A program made the position numbers and the translations under genes. The notes beneath the pieces were generated by a model. That model was not told where the DNA came from, did no database searches, and saw only the letters and a list, made by a program, of their open reading frames with translations. A stretch of 36,814 nucleotides of DNA from the NCBI RefSeq assembly GCF_910593785.1, contig NZ_CAJVAP010000030.1:1-36814 (forward strand), written 5' to 3'. This DNA is from Leucobacter soli. GTDB lineage: Bacteria; Actinomycetota; Actinomycetes; Actinomycetales; Microbacteriaceae. Positions 36,368 through 36,814 of the stretch are shown here, one piece after another. Position 1 is the first letter of the stretch. Every line of letters begins with the position of its first letter.

Positions 36368-36814
36368 CGGCCTGTGCGGGGTATGGTCTCGGTTGTTAAG
36401 GATGCCGACTGCGCACGGCCCGTTGACAGTGCCGATTGAGGCGGGGAACTGCAGCGGGGGTTCGAGCGGATGAGCGCTCTAAACCCCGCATTGTTACTAC
36501 ATATCGCGACAGTGCTTGCAGAGCGGCCAACCGGTGGTCCCAGATCGTCGGTTGTAAGCCGGGATCTGTTGGCCGCTCGGGCAGTTGTCGTGGACGTGAT
36601 GGACATCCGGGTCGGTGGGGTTGATCGAATGGTAGGCGGCTACTCGCAAGGAAGACTCCTTTGTCTCGGTGTGGATGTGTCGGATGACACACTCTCAAGG
36701 GTAGGGACTACCACTGACGTTGATACTGATAAGTACCTCGTTCGGGTCTGACTCAGCCACTGACTGGCTTCGTGCCTTTGCAATGATCCGTCGACTCGGG
36801 CGAGGTATTACAGG
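36368..36814. other. chromosomal flank without a clear gene
   Basis: Right of the prophage I see no protein that I can support. The base composition is less GC-rich than in the core genes. An open frame of 93 codons from 36470 has no recognisable family and no good ribosome site. A long hairpin at 36521-36578 has a 10-bp perfect outer stem (GAGCGGCCAA with TTGGCCGCTC), an inner CAGATC/GATCTG stem and a small CGG/CCG tip; it could be part of a structured RNA or a regulatory element. Confidence 0.4.

Noticed and set aside
36067..36606. 179-codon minus-strand gene running from host DNA through attR into the zinc-ribbon gene
   Set aside because: Its upstream part is antisense tRNA and host flank with no conserved character; the GTG at 36246 with AGGAG is a better start.
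36470..36751. 93-codon protein gene in the right flank
   Set aside because: No family, no good ribosome site, and it crosses the strong hairpin at 36521-36578; left as unsupported.

Overview
The window is GC-rich chromosomal DNA from an actinobacterium, most likely a Microbacteriaceae member (Leucobacter-like; genus is inference). The evidence is the gene order trxB-trxA...parB-parA-rsmG-jag-yidC-yidD-rnpA-rpmH-dnaA-oriC-dnaN-recF-DUF721-gyrB-gyrA-DUF3566-tRNA-Ile-tRNA-Ala, together with actinobacterial families such as DUF6049 and DUF3566. This is the replication-origin neighbourhood.

Layout. Bases 1-4300 hold a secreted DUF6049 protein, the thioredoxin pair and a small SRPBCC protein. Bases 4443-9573 are a minus-strand block (parB, parA, rsmG, jag, yidC, yidD, rnpA, rpmH) with a strong rpmH promoter at 9698-9726. 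dnaA begins near 9942, and oriC lies at 11382-11860 with DnaA boxes and a DnaA-trio-like unwinding element. dnaN, recF, DUF721, gyrB, gyrA and DUF3566 follow on the plus strand. Three near-perfect parS sites are present (one 5' of rsmG, two inside recF), plus a degenerate one inside gyrB. tRNA-Ile(GAT) and tRNA-Ala(TGC) close the core block.

A compact prophage of about 16.0 kb (20322-36329) is integrated in the 3' half of tRNA-Ala. It is bounded by perfect 43-bp direct repeats (attL 20322-20364, attR 36287-36329). Its plus-strand genes are an excisionase/Cro-like HTH protein, several small early genes, a protein with 27 copies of a 12-bp repeat, a C5 DNA methyltransferase, HNH endonuclease, large terminase, portal, a protease-capsid fusion, connectors, a tail tube with an IPT domain, a short tape measure, minor tail proteins, an M23 endolysin and two holin-like proteins. 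On the minus strand are a repressor at the left end and a tyrosine integrase plus a 59-aa zinc-ribbon protein at the right end.

The most interesting system is the genetic switch. The repressor gene runs through attL into the host tRNA-Ala gene (antisense), so integration decides its C-terminus. Re-joining the prophage ends on paper gives a 129-residue viral repressor ending in RSAA. The lysogen makes a 121-residue form ending in RHSTN. The integrase also ends in LAA. These ssrA-like tails, the attP inside the repressor gene and the tandem rep-(zinc ribbon)-int order match the logic of the integration-dependent immunity described for mycobacteriophages such as BPs and Brujita. Here it appears in an unrelated-looking, minimal siphophage of another actinobacterial family, with an extra zinc-ribbon gene translationally coupled between repressor and integrase.

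Limits: all family calls come from reading motifs; no database search was run. Several phage tail and early genes are named only by position and general character.
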